DNA of 64,000 nucleotides, from positions 30,512,145 to 30,576,144 of the forward strand of contig OW028574.1 of the NCBI GenBank assembly GCA_932294295.1. Direction: 5' to 3'. The notes beneath the pieces are model-generated. The model saw only the letters and a list, made by a program, of their open reading frames with translations. It was not told the origin of the DNA and made no database searches. The translations under genes and the position numbers were made by a program. Source of the stretch: Alitta virens. Lineage: Eukaryota > Annelida > Polychaeta > Phyllodocida > Nereididae. This document shows, one piece after another, positions 44,727 through 55,192 of this stretch (positions are counted from its first letter, which is position 1; every line of letters starts with the position of its first letter).

Positions 44727-46505
44727 CCTCTCACTTCCACTCCAGTGGGAGGACGGCTACTCAACTACTTGCAAGAATGGGCAACCCTGGACATAACCAA
44801 CTGGCACAGAAAACTAATAGGAAGCGGCCTCTTTCTAAATTTCTTGTCTATACCACCACTCACCTTAAGTCCCAAACCGGTACATCTACCGAAGGACAGC
44901 TCCAGACGATTAGTACTTTTCAAAGAAGTAGAATCACTTATCCGGAAGCAAGCTTTAGAACAGATTCCAATCTTAACACCAGGCTTTTACCCTCACCTGT
45001 TAACTGTTCCAAAGAAGTCAGGTGTACGACCAGTAACAGACCTCAAAGCTCTGAACAGACACATTCGCTGTCCACATTTTCAGATGGAGATGGACCGATC
45101 CATCAGGGCTCAAATTCAACAGGGAGAATGGACGACAAGCATAGATTTTCAGATGCCTACCTGCACATACCAGTGGCACCAGAATTTCAAAAGTATCTAC
45201 GACTCCATATATTGGGCAAGACATACCAATTCAAGGCCATGTGCTTCAGGCTCAATATTGCACCAAGAGTATTCACAAAACTACTAGAACCAGTAGCTTC
45301 GTCCCTCAGGTCCAGGGGCATCCACCTGCACAGATATCTCTACGACTGGCTGATCCAAGGACCATCACCCCAGATCGTCGAATCGCACACCCAAGAGGCT
45401 CTACAATTATTCAACCGACTGGGTTTACTAGTGAATCTACAGAAGTCCGACTTGATTCCGCACTTCACTTTTCTGGGGATGGACATAGACTCAATTGAGT
45501 CATAGATTCGTCCCACAGAACCAGAAATTACGAAGATTCGGTACATAGTCCAGTTGTTACTGAAATCTCAGTCAAAAGTCCAACATCTTACACTGATTGG
45601 CCTTCTGAACCATGCCTCACAGTACATAAAATTAGGCAGACTCCACATCAGACAGTTACAACTTTATGTGAAAGCTTGGGCACCCAATCTCAAGGAAGCG
45701 ATAGACCTATCAATTCCTCTACAACCAGTTTTCCATCAAGCCTTACTTTGGTGGGAAAACGAAGCTCGCCTCGCAGCTGGAGTTCCACTACATCCTCCGC
45801 AACTGGACATAACCATGTCCACCGATGCAAGCCTTCAAGGCTGGGGGGATTCCTGGAAGTTCACCAATGTTCAGGAAAATGGACGTACCAAGAATCTCTA
45901 ATACACATTACTGTGTTAGAGCTTCGAGCTGTCCTCCGGAGCTTGATGGCACTCCAACAATTAGTCCAGGGCAGAACAATTCATCTTCTGTGCGACAATA
46001 CAATGGCAGTCGCTTACATCAGGAATGAAGGGGGGACTCGTTCAGTAACTCTGTTCAAAGAAACGAGAGACATTCTCCTGTGGAGCCAGGAAAACCAAGT
46101 GATGCTAGTCCCATTTTATATCCCAGGTCACTTGAATTCAATCGCAGATCTTCTTTCACGGTCCTCACAGGTGCTAGGGATGGAGTGGACCCTACACCAC
46201 AGTTTTTTTCCAAGATACAGCAAGAGTTTCCAAATCTGGAAATAGATCTATTTGCGACTTGGTTCAACAAACAGTTGCCACAATATGTCAGCCCATGCCC
46301 AGACCCACTGGCATGGAAGATAGACCCCTTATCAATAGAGTGGGAGCAATGGACAGCTTATGCCTTTCCACCTACCAAACTACTACCAGAAGTGTTGAGG
46401 AAGCTCAGGCAATCTCCCACGAGATTAGTCCTCATTGCGCCATTCTGGACGAACCAAGCCTGGTTCCCAGAATTAGCGAACCTACTGTACGACTATGCAA
46501 GATAA
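44727..46505 (+). pseudogene. DIRS reverse transcriptase / RNase H, broken
   Basis: Pieces in order: RT fingers (TVPKKSGVRPVTDLKALNRH, about 45000), then TSIDFQ with a frameshift to DAYLHIPVAPEFQKYLRL (about 45150). The catalytic segment reads RYLYDWLIQG where the family has LDDW, so one metal-binding Asp is lost. A TAG follows at 45503. The RNase H part has TMSTDASLQGWG, HITVLELRAVLRSL, LLCDNTMAVAYI and IADLLSRS in shifted frames. The end has EIDLFATWFNKQLPQYVSP and WKIDPLS, the usual C-terminal DIRS segment. At least three frameshifts and two stops make it inactive. Confidence 0.8.
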
Positions 46506-46510
46506 AGCTA

Positions 46511-47420
46511 AGGTTTTCATCGATCCGTATACGTGACTGACGTGAATCCAATAAATCAATTTGAGACGGAGCTTTTTTTTTCCCCTGTGATAATAATTGG
46601 GAAACAGCATAACTGTACATTTACACAGCCCTGAAAAAAATGTGTGATGCACTGCTCTTATTGTCAATCAATGAATCTGGATAAACTCCAATGTGGCTCT
46701 AATGTGACTCTGGTTATTCATATCGCCAAGGTGAAACATGCAAAACGTGGCTCTTTGCCCCATGAATAGTGTTAGGTTATCAAGTTGTTCTAGATCATGA
46801 GAGATTTTAACTTCCCATGCTCCGCTTTGTTTGACTGCCACCTTTTTCGCCAGAACAACGCTAGTAAGAGCAACACTTTTGAACAATAATCCACGATTTC
46901 ACGTCGAGATCCATAAACCCATCAAATACCATAAGGTAAACAAAGCTTTTTAGAGATGTTTTAATTCAACCTGAATCTATTATATCCACACATAACATAG
47001 AAAAACTCTGCAATAGCATCATTCAGGCCATATGCACTTTTGCTAAGGCAACAAGTACAGCTCCAGAGAATGCCACTCACCATTGGTCATATTTGCTCGA
47101 GGAGAAAGATACCAAACAATCACCAGGATTTGGCTAAATATATATCGAAAATTACTAAGGCTCTTTGATATCCGTAAAATATTTTATTGGACAAGCCATT
47201 AATCATAGAGGTTAGTGTAATACTATGTACTTTTGTAACCCAACAGCTTCAGACTTCGTGAAAAAAAATGTTGTGTAATATATATTGAAAAAATGATTGC
47301 TCCTCAAGTTTGCATTTGATTTAGTTAATTCACGTGATGTCCTTTATTAAAACTATTGATTGGAAATTTACCACGAAATGGTTTTCACAATAAAATGTTT
47401 GTATAGTACTCAGCATAATA
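46511..47420. other. no gene recognised
   Basis: AT-rich spacer between the DIRS relic and a SINE; short frames only. Confidence 0.45.
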
Positions 47421-47712
47421 GCAGCTGGGTGGTCTAGTGGTAGGACGCTTCACTGCTCCTCTGAAGGACCCGGGTTTAATCCCAGGCCCGGGCAACCTTT
47501 CATGAGCATCATCCCAGCTGGATGTCGTTCAGATGAGACGTTAAATTGGCGGTCCTTTGTACTCAGTGTCTATGCTGAGGCAAGTAAAAGATCCCATGTA
47601 TAACATGGGTGGACTCCTCCTCTCTCTCACCTCCTCAATCAATCCTCGATAGTAGCAAGAACTTGCCTTTGAGGGCTGCACTTCCCATATCTATCTATCT
47701 ATCTAGCTATAC
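47421..47712 (+). mobile_element. tRNA-derived SINE, full-length-looking, (TATC)n tail
   Basis: The head GCTGGGTGGTCTAGTGG has the A box and CCCGGGTTTAATCCCAGG the B box of a tRNA, similar to tRNA-Glu. The middle holds GATGAGACGTTAAAT, GTCCTTTGTA and AGTAAAAGATCCCATG, resembling the Deu-type core known from deuterostome SINEs, though I call that similarity by eye only. The 3' end GCAAGAACTTGCC leads into (ATCT)n. It is not a functional tRNA gene: the cloverleaf 3' half is not continued properly. Confidence 0.8.
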
Positions 47713-48480
47713 GTAAACATATGACCCCAACTGTACCAGCTCCTACTGTTGGACCACTTGAAGACCACAGAGAACCATGTCAGGAAGTTCCTGACTTTTC
47801 TTAGTAGGAACTCTGATCCTCCCTTTCATTGTTAAGAAAACAGTGTGGAATGCAGCAAAAAACATGGCCAATTGATAACCTGAAACCAGCTCAAGGACCA
47901 TACCTTTCCTCTGCGAAGACACTCTTAACAATAAGGACATCAACACCCTCAGGTATCCCATCAATTGAGATTTTGATAAAAGCAAGGCTGAGTTCATGCA
48001 TAATGCCAGCCCAGATAGCATCTGACATCGTTTTGATGTCGGCCCTATGTGGGCGACTTCGTCCATCAGCGGGCCAACATTGGACCAACATAGCATGTTA
48101 TCAGGGAGGGCAAACCTCTCTTATGACCTTTCCCCTTTTAAACGAGCGATTATGATGTGTTAAAATTATATTGATTTTTGAATAACAATAATTGACTATG
48201 TCTGCGTTATCCCCATGAATTTTGATAAATATTAAATCCTTACAATAAATGTATTCTTAGGTCTTTGCTAATTAGTTTGATATTCATTCTTAAGTATTTT
48301 CTATTCAATTTGAAATGTATCTAATCTTTAAAAGAACTTTTTTTTAATGCTCATTTCAATCCCACAAGTGCCCGCACCCATCTGTATTCTGGAAATTAAT
48401 ATGAATATTTCATCGATAACAAAACTGAACTAACTGCATTGTTTGAAAATACAAAGCAAAAGTCATATAGCATAAAACTT
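47713..48480. other. no gene recognised
   Basis: A minus frame of 117 codons (47743-48096) overlaps two others on both strands and has no domain. The palindrome-rich text around 48005-48080 (GACATCGTTTTGATGTC) suggests a decayed mobile element rather than a gene. Confidence 0.4.
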
Positions 48481-48624
48481 GTACGTACTCACCACTTCTT
48501 GCTGTTTCCTGGTCTTGCTGCAGGCAGAACATAAAAGCACATTATAAAATAAATTTTCCTTCTTTTTTTAATGCAATATGATATGGCATACATGAAAAAA
48601 AAAATGTCATAAAGACTAGTGTTG

Positions 48625-48690
48625 AAATAAGCAATAGTGAAATGTACTCACATTCTAATTTATGTGAGTACATTTCACTATTGCTTATTT
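48625..48690. repeat. perfect 29-bp palindrome
   Basis: Arms 48625-48653 and 48662-48690 are perfect complements with an 8-base loop (TCTAATTT). Confidence 0.95.
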
Positions 48691-49018
48691 AAATTCTATC
48701 TAATTCAAGTTGTGGATGGTTGTTTTTATGTGCAATCACTAAAAGAACTGCAAGCACTACAACGACAGGTGTCACTGGAAAAGAAAAACAACCATCAACA
48801 ACTTGAATTAGATAGAATTCATTTTATTTTTTTTTAAATACTTATTGCATGACTTTCAAAGTGTTGAATTAATGTCCCGTATCTCACATTGAAATACTGC
48901 TAATAGTTTATACTATGTTATGAATAATTGAATATATAAACAAGGTACTAACAATTTCCATCTTCATCGGACGACTTCTCCATGAGTTGGTCGTTTTCGG
49001 GCATAATTAGTGGTATAT
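48689..49018 (-). pseudogene. paralogous stalk and membrane exons of the lectin gene
   Basis: Exons 49018-48953 and 48774-48689 have the same sizes, phases (1 and 1) and layout as the last two exons of the gene at 9575-10031. The stalk reads MEKSSDEDGN, parallel to NLSDGDGND; the helix is TPVVVVLAVLLVIA against IPVIVVLTLLLAIA. The donor is the weaker GTTAGT. The end differs: the frame leaves the helix early, reads HKNNHPQLELDRI and stops at a TAA inside the palindrome. No lectin exons lie upstream in this window, so this is probably a truncated duplicate. A further exon-like piece at 48497-48521 has good splice sites but its link is unclear. Confidence 0.6.
48692..48819. repeat. 37-bp inverted repeat around the membrane exon
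   Basis: AATTCTATCTAATTCAAGTT at 48692 continues into the GGTTGTTTTT stretch and is matched in reverse complement up to 48819, with a single mismatch. The loop (about 48729-48782) is the membrane-helix exon. Confidence 0.9.
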
Positions 49019-49019
49019 C

Positions 49020-52000
49020 TGTGAAATGATTGAATCAAACTGCCAATGTACAGGAGCATTAAATATGAATTATGAAAATCACTTTTAGGTTTCCTCAATG
49101 TTGAACTGAATTCTATAACAGCTTAGTGTTCTTGCAGTAATTGAAAATATAGTACTGCAAATATCTACCCAGTAATATTAAAAATCAATTATGTAAAAGA
49201 TTGGCTTTCGAAAAATTATAATATAACAAATATATTTGATTCATATTCAAAAATGTAATTGGACAAGTTAGTACAGTGACTTATCCAATCACATTTGTGA
49301 ATATAAAGCAACTTTATTTGTCATATTATAATTTTTCAAAATTATTTTGGAAAATTATCCAAAAAGCAATGACCAGTTACAGTATTGAAACATGAATTTG
49401 TGATGATTGAATTTGCAATTTTTGTAATGTGCAACTGTGGAGTTAACATATTTAGATGCAAACTCTTCATATATATATAATTTATATATATATATATATA
49501 TTGCGAGATAGTGCATTCACGAGTGGACGTGCATCACTCGTGTATATAATTTACTAGGACATGACGTGTATGTTGTATAATAGCACACCCGCGTATATGT
49601 CAGAACTAGCATGTGTGTATATGCCAAATCTTGCAATTGTTGCAACTGCCAAAAGACTGCATGCCAATATCCAAATAGTCCAAATATCCTCCAAAATAGG
49701 TGTCTGAGTGAAAAAATAAGAAATAGATCCTATCAAATATTCCAAAACTGGCTCGCCGGATAATTTAAGTTCTTCTCTGTCCCATGAGAGGTCGCTGCAA
49801 TACTGGCCTTAAACAGCATGTTACCAGTTGGGGAATGGCGGATTTCAATCCAGAAAAGTGATTTCAATGATTTCAATGGTTAAAGGAATAAAGAATTAAG
49901 GATTAAGAAGTCAAAGTGTGCTTTATGTATGAAATGCCTAAATTCCGTCAATACAATCATTGCAATGTTTTCAGTAAATTGCAAAATTTATTGAAAACAT
50001 TGCAATGAATTTATTATTTAATTTACAAAATTTATTGATGAAAATTTGTCCTGTTTATAATTATTGCAATAGTTGGATTTTATTGCACAATAAGTGCATT
50101 TTTATTGTGTACCCGTTTTATTATTATTAAATAAAAAAATTTAGGCCTACATGGGTAAAAACAATCCATGTAGTTACTAGTAGTTATGTAATATGAGATT
50201 AAATGAGGACCCAGTGAGCATGCTAACATCTCATTGTGAAATAAAGATTGGAGTATTTGCAAATAATCATGGTGAGGATAGTAATAAAATCATCACCATT
50301 ATTATTAATATATAATAAAATGTCATAAATCCAGTAATTGTAATCAAAAACTTCTTGTCTTTAGTTGCATATATTCATCATTCTCATTGTGGTGTAATAT
50401 TTATAGTATTTTCACAACACAAATTTATAAAAATTAATTTTTCTTTAAAATCATAATTAAGTTAAATTAATTCTAGCATATTGTACATAAATTATATTGA
50501 ATCAGATATTTACACAATCTAGGTCAAAATTGGTTCTGTGTCCAGCAGTTTAGATATATAATTTTATTGACAAGGTATTATCACCATACTGATACATTTG
50601 TCAAACATACAAATAGCTATACAAAATACAATACATTTTTTCAATCATAATTCTAAAAAGGTTAAGCCAACAAACTATACTACATGTTGTAACTATATAT
50701 TTTAGAAAATCGGTCCTGGTTGTGAATTTACGACATACATAGGGTATAATGCTTGCTGTTGAATTATAATGCAATGGTTATCACGCTGTCCCTAGTCGAT
50801 ATTTGCATGCATTAGCATAGGTCCGAACGTTCTGCATGGTCCGTAATTTAATGAACGTACTGAGCAAAGCTTTCTGGGAAAAGCCAGGGAGCGATATTAG
50901 AAGTATTTGCCGGTAAGCCCAAAAACCATATATTCTTTGAATAAGTCATAGGGAATTTCGGCGAGCAAGCCCAAAGGCTAGCTCGTCGCCCAGAGATCTG
51001 CTTATCGGCCCAAAGGACACAATATCCAGCCCAATATGCAATCTCGACAGATATTGGATATTGGCAGCAACACTTGTGTAAATACTAGTTACTCGCTTAG
51101 TGCTTGATCATTTGATATTGCACATCCACTAGTACTCGCTTTTTCATTTTCACAAGTTTTAAATAAGATTTTTACCAGTCAGTTGTAGCAATAATTTGAA
51201 TTAAACCTGTTAGGACTGCATTATGCACTATTGCGCAGACCGATGGTCAGAACTGACCTATTTCTGTCCAATACAAAGTAAATATCATTCCTTTTGTATA
51301 AAAATTACTGCACTAATTTGTATAACATTTTGTTTTACTTCTACTTCGTTAACTTTAAAAAAAGGCAAATACGCCCTAAAGGCTCCAGAGCGAATATTGA
51401 TGCAGATTTTTGAAATGCAATGTTGCCATCTGTACGGATGTCAGGCTTGGGACCTCACAAACTCGCATGGGAAGCTATTCCATACAGCATGGAATTTCTG
51501 CCTATTTATTATCCTAGGATTGCATTACATATATATTTTATATATATTAGTTGGATAATTCATAATAGAGAATGAGGAAGAACATGAAATGAAAATCATA
51601 GACACTGTCACAAGCAATGCAAAAGAGAGTAAATTAATTAATACAGCAATGCAAAAGGGAGTAAATTAATACAGTGGTGAGAAGATAACAATGCTCGAAA
51701 CTGAAATCCAAGTGTTGCTGAGAAAGTTCTGCTTCTGTTGATAGGCTGATCATTCTGCTAGTACATTTGTAGGCTAAGGAAATGGAGATTCTTCGCTTCG
51801 TTTTTTTATCGCAAATAGAAGTAGCTGTGGATCCATGCGGCACCTATAACTGTAGAAAAATATCCTGTGAAACCACAATTATAATCCAGGACTCGCAGAA
51901 AGAATAAATTTGAAGAAAAGCTGTGTTGACATTTGACGAAATCAAGGATGCTGCTGCATTATTCAGCATTATCAGCATACCTCATTCAAGTCCCATTCGG

Positions 52001-52510
52001 TAATTCGTCGATCAGCACTAGTTTGGAGAAATTCAGCACCGGTTAACATAGTGAATGCAGACGAATATTTCCAAAGTGAGCAGATAAACAAAATGGCGCC
52101 GTGTAAGCAACTGGTGCGCATTCATGGAAACTGCTCAGGGGAGAAGTCCGTTATTCAATTTATTTCATTTATTTATCCAACCATTTTACCGACTATACTC
52201 TGACTGCATTTTATCTCACAGTATAAATTCAAATATACAGTCTGGAAAATAATCTAGGAAGAGTTCCCAAAGAACTAAATTCTAGAATTTTTCATTGCGT
52301 CAATACTTGTGAAGTAAACGTTACAAATTTAATTCCTCCACAAGATAATAACACGCCTTCAGAGAATGAAACTGCATTCCAAATAAACTGATGAACTTAC
52401 CTAAGAAACGTGGTGCCAAAACATGAGGTTCGTTTTGCACTCAAGAAAGAATGGGAAGCTCGGATAGAGAACTATGCTGAAATATCTGAACCTACCAACA
52501 CTGATACTAT
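49020..52510. other. no gene recognised
   Basis: A minus stretch at 49700-49560, after TTTTTTCACTCAG, reads PILEDIWTIWILACSLLAVA and could be another decayed membrane exon. (TA)n at 49463-49500 is followed by the hairpin CACGAGTG-gacgtgcat-CACTCGTG. A 25-bp tandem duplication is at 51617-51672. Otherwise no coding signal. Confidence 0.4.
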
Positions 52511-52512
52511 AA

Positions 52513-52644
52513 TAAAACCCAACCACAGTGGTGGATCAGCTCAATGAAACCCATGAGTGAGCTGTCTGGCAGAGTGAGTTCCTCTGCCAGACAGCTCACG
52601 AATGGGTTTCAATGAGCTGATCCACCACTGTGGTTAGGTTTTAT
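52513..52644. mobile_element. 132-bp snap-back element with 62-bp arms
   Basis: Arms 52513-52574 and 52582-52644 are complementary with a few mismatches: TAAAACCCAACCACAGTGG is matched by CCACTGTGGTTAGGTTTTA, and inward GAGCTGTCTGGCAGAG by CTCTGCCAGACAGCTC. The loop is 7 bases. It is a MITE-like hairpin or a microRNA-like foldback; no coding. Confidence 0.85.
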
Positions 52645-52649
52645 TTATA

Positions 52650-53570
52650 TCCCCCACTTTTACAGATATTTTCAATATTTTTAGTTGAGAAAACTAAGAA
52701 ATTAAGAATTGTTATGACCAAATTCTTGTACTACTCATATAGATATTACTACACAAAAATCTCATTTATATTCGTGCTGAACTCAGCAGCCAATAACAGA
52801 AGAGAACCAAATAAACAGACAGACGTCACAACGTCCTCCCATTAACAACTTTGAAGGCTTTTAGCAGTAAAACAAACCTTTGCTAGATTGTATTTGTTAT
52901 AGAAACTTTGGTTTTATTCATGTAGAAATGTTTTTCCTCATTTAATGTAAAAAAAAAGAATAATTTAGTCAGAAACCATGCCTGAGTGTGACCGAATTCC
53001 TCAGTGCCGCCTCTGTGTATTTGGTCTCCATAGCAACCACATTGTGAATGCCTAACTGTTTCAGTTCAACAGATTGCTTCGTCAGGAAAAACGAATCGCC
53101 GATACGGAAAAACTGAGATGTAGAACGCAACTGTTAGCAGATTTGAACAGAACAATAATTCAGCTTCAAGCCAGACTTTATTTGGTCAAAATCGGTCAAG
53201 AATTAATGAATTTGTGACCATATTCCAGTTTGAATGGGGAAAGTGAAAGTGCTTTGAAGTGATTGCACGCTCTGATATGACCAATGACCATTACGGACAA
53301 CTTTTACGGACAACTTTTATTTTTCAAAATTACCTTTAGATATCATATTTAGTTAAAACCCAGTTTTTTTGTATGAATGTATCATTGGCGAAGCTGTGGT
53401 CCTAGTGTGCAAAGTGAAAGTGAAACTGATCAACCTGAAGTAGTCCGTCAAATATGTAAATCAGGGATGGTGGAACACAATTTATTATAATTAGGGATGG
53501 TGGATCACATAAAATACCACATGGGTTGTTCCTAATAGGTTTTCTATGAGGAACACAGCCAAGTGTGGGA
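52650..53570. other. no gene recognised
   Basis: A stretch at 53060-53220 is open in one frame (including IADTEKLRCRTQLLADLNRT after TTCGTCAGGAAAAACGAATC) and coiled-coil-like, but I cannot identify it. Confidence 0.35.
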
Positions 53571-53574
53571 TATA

Positions 53575-53935
53575 TAGAAGGACGTGAGGGGGCTTAATTG
53601 AACTATTTAAAATGTTGCACAGCATTACCTCTCTGAATGTACAGTACACCATGACTACACAGGATAGAAGGACGGACGAGAGGACATCCGGGCCACTTAA
53701 ACTCTTCAAGACGAGAACCCTGAGATTGGATATGAGGCCAAATTTCTTCACCATAAGGACGGTCGATGACTGGAATAATTACCTGACAGAGTAGTATTGG
53801 TACCGAGTCTAAATGCCTTAAAAAAGGCATTAGACAAGTTCTGGGGTGCACGAATGTACCAGGCCAAAGGAATATGGAACCAGAATGCAGGGCAGCATTT
53901 GAGGCCTAGAAATTACAAGCGTTAACTCACTAAAT
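53575..53935 (+). mobile_element. LINE 3' coding end (CR1-like), frameshifted
   Basis: Reads LIELFKMLHSITSL, then GPLKLFKTRTLRLDMR, NFFTIRTVDDWNN; after a frameshift near 53790 VVLVPSLNALKKALDKFWG and HLRPRNYKR, then TAA. This is the conserved C-terminal tail of non-LTR retrotransposon polyproteins (KLFK..R.D.R..FF..R.VDDWN.LP). 5'-truncated and inactive. Confidence 0.8.
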
Positions 53936-54487
53936 GTAAATAAGAGGACCAATGCTTGTATCAGAGGCTCAGCAAGCTATGTCTATAATATGGAGGGAAA
54001 TCCAATGTATTTAGTATATACACCACATTCCACTCAGTCGCAAACTATGCGGAAGTAAATGAATCTGGAACCGAGGGAACACCACCTACTTCCAGAACAT
54101 CTAAAGCTAAAGCTAAGAACTGGGGCGCACAAAGGCAGTTACTTATTTAATTGCAGTATTTAATTGACAGTTAAGAAATGATAATTGTTAAAAATAAACA
54201 ATTTATGATGGGATTGTGAAGATAAAGTGTCACAAGAACAGACATAATTTTTGGCTGCCCAAATGGCTGAAATAGCCCGACCTGGCATGTATAATTAATA
54301 ATTTTTATTGTACACATAAAGGTGAAATGGATAATCAAGAATAGTACTACAAGTTGGAGAAATCGAATAAATTATTATGTGATGAATTACAAAATCTATT
54401 AAGTTGATTCCGACCTGAAAAGTTTTTTTCAGAATGACAAAAATTTGTCATAGGCCTACACATTACTCATGTTACCAGCAATTGATA
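53936..54487. other. no gene recognised
   Basis: Spacer that begins with what may be the 3' UTR of the LINE end. No frame of interest. Confidence 0.45.
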
Positions 54488-54654
54488 CAGCCAAATTCAT
54501 TGAATTGGAAACAAATCTCAGAGACTTGGAAGTTAAATTCCAGGTAATGTCATGTGAATCCAGGACTCTCATTGGTCGAGAGACTGCCTTGGCCAATGGG
54601 AGTCCTGGGTTCACAGGTCTCTGAGATTTGTTTCCATGTCGATGAATTTGGCTG
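54488..54654. mobile_element. TA-flanked MITE, copy 2
   Basis: CAGCCAAATTCATTGAATTG at the left, ATGAATTTGGCTG at the right, TA on both sides (54486-54487, 54655-54656). A second inner palindrome pairs GAATCCAGGACTCTCATTGG with CCAATGGGAGTCCTGGGTTC. The family was also found at 32014. TA flanks fit Tc1/mariner-type mobilisation. Confidence 0.8.
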
Positions 54655-54659
54655 TAAGC

Positions 54660-55192
54660 CGGACCATTTAAATGTGTCATGTAAGGTTACCCGTAGGCCT
54701 TAATTACTTTTCCTACATTCCGTTAAATTGCCTTCATTTCAATAAATAACAGTGAAAAGAAAATCTCAAATAAGGGCAAGCATCGTGCTAATTTAAGACA
54801 TTGACCTGGACTGGAAGATTCGAAGTTATAAGTCATAACCTGGACGAATATAAATACTTGTTGATACTCTTAGTTTGAATTCGATCAATTCACCAGTTAA
54901 TAAGGAACTAATCTCTAGTGACTACAATAAATAATAATATCAAGTAGTATAATTTGATATTAACACTCTGATATACTGCATATCAATACAGTGTATGGTC
55001 ATGCTTCATTGGACATATTGTAATCCTTATTACTTTCCTCACGCTTCAGTAGTTAGAATATGTATTGCACAAGCCCTGTTTGCAAGCGAATAATTCAATA
55101 ACACTATACACATATTCTGCTTATGAAGTGTTTTGGATCAACATATAATCGACATGAAGTTGGGATCTTAATATAATATACAATTTACAGCC
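54660..55192. other. upstream region of the cadherin gene
   Basis: AT-rich; no clear TATA or initiator assigned. The 5' UTR and promoter of the cadherin gene probably lie here, but the transcription start cannot be placed. Confidence 0.35.

Larger units (their letters stand above)
42575..46510 (+). mobile_element. DIRS-type retroelement, defective
   Basis: Starts near a perfect hairpin TTGTCACGCT-AGTAG-AGCGTGACAA (42575-42599), followed by a leader, a gag-like region and an RT/RNase H region. The order and motifs fit DIRS1-like elements. The tyrosine recombinase and methyltransferase regions expected downstream are missing: sequence after 46505 shows none. The copy is therefore 3'-truncated and full of frameshifts. 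Confidence 0.75.

Noticed and set aside
44745..45287. two overlapping long frames as separate genes
   Set aside because: They are the same DIRS reverse-transcriptase region before and after a frameshift.
47421..47500. functional tRNA-Glu gene
   Set aside because: A and B boxes are present, but the sequence continues into a SINE body and tail and a matching 5'-truncated copy exists.
47743..48096. 117-codon minus frame
   Set aside because: Overlaps frames on the other strand, no domain, no splice context, palindromic DNA.
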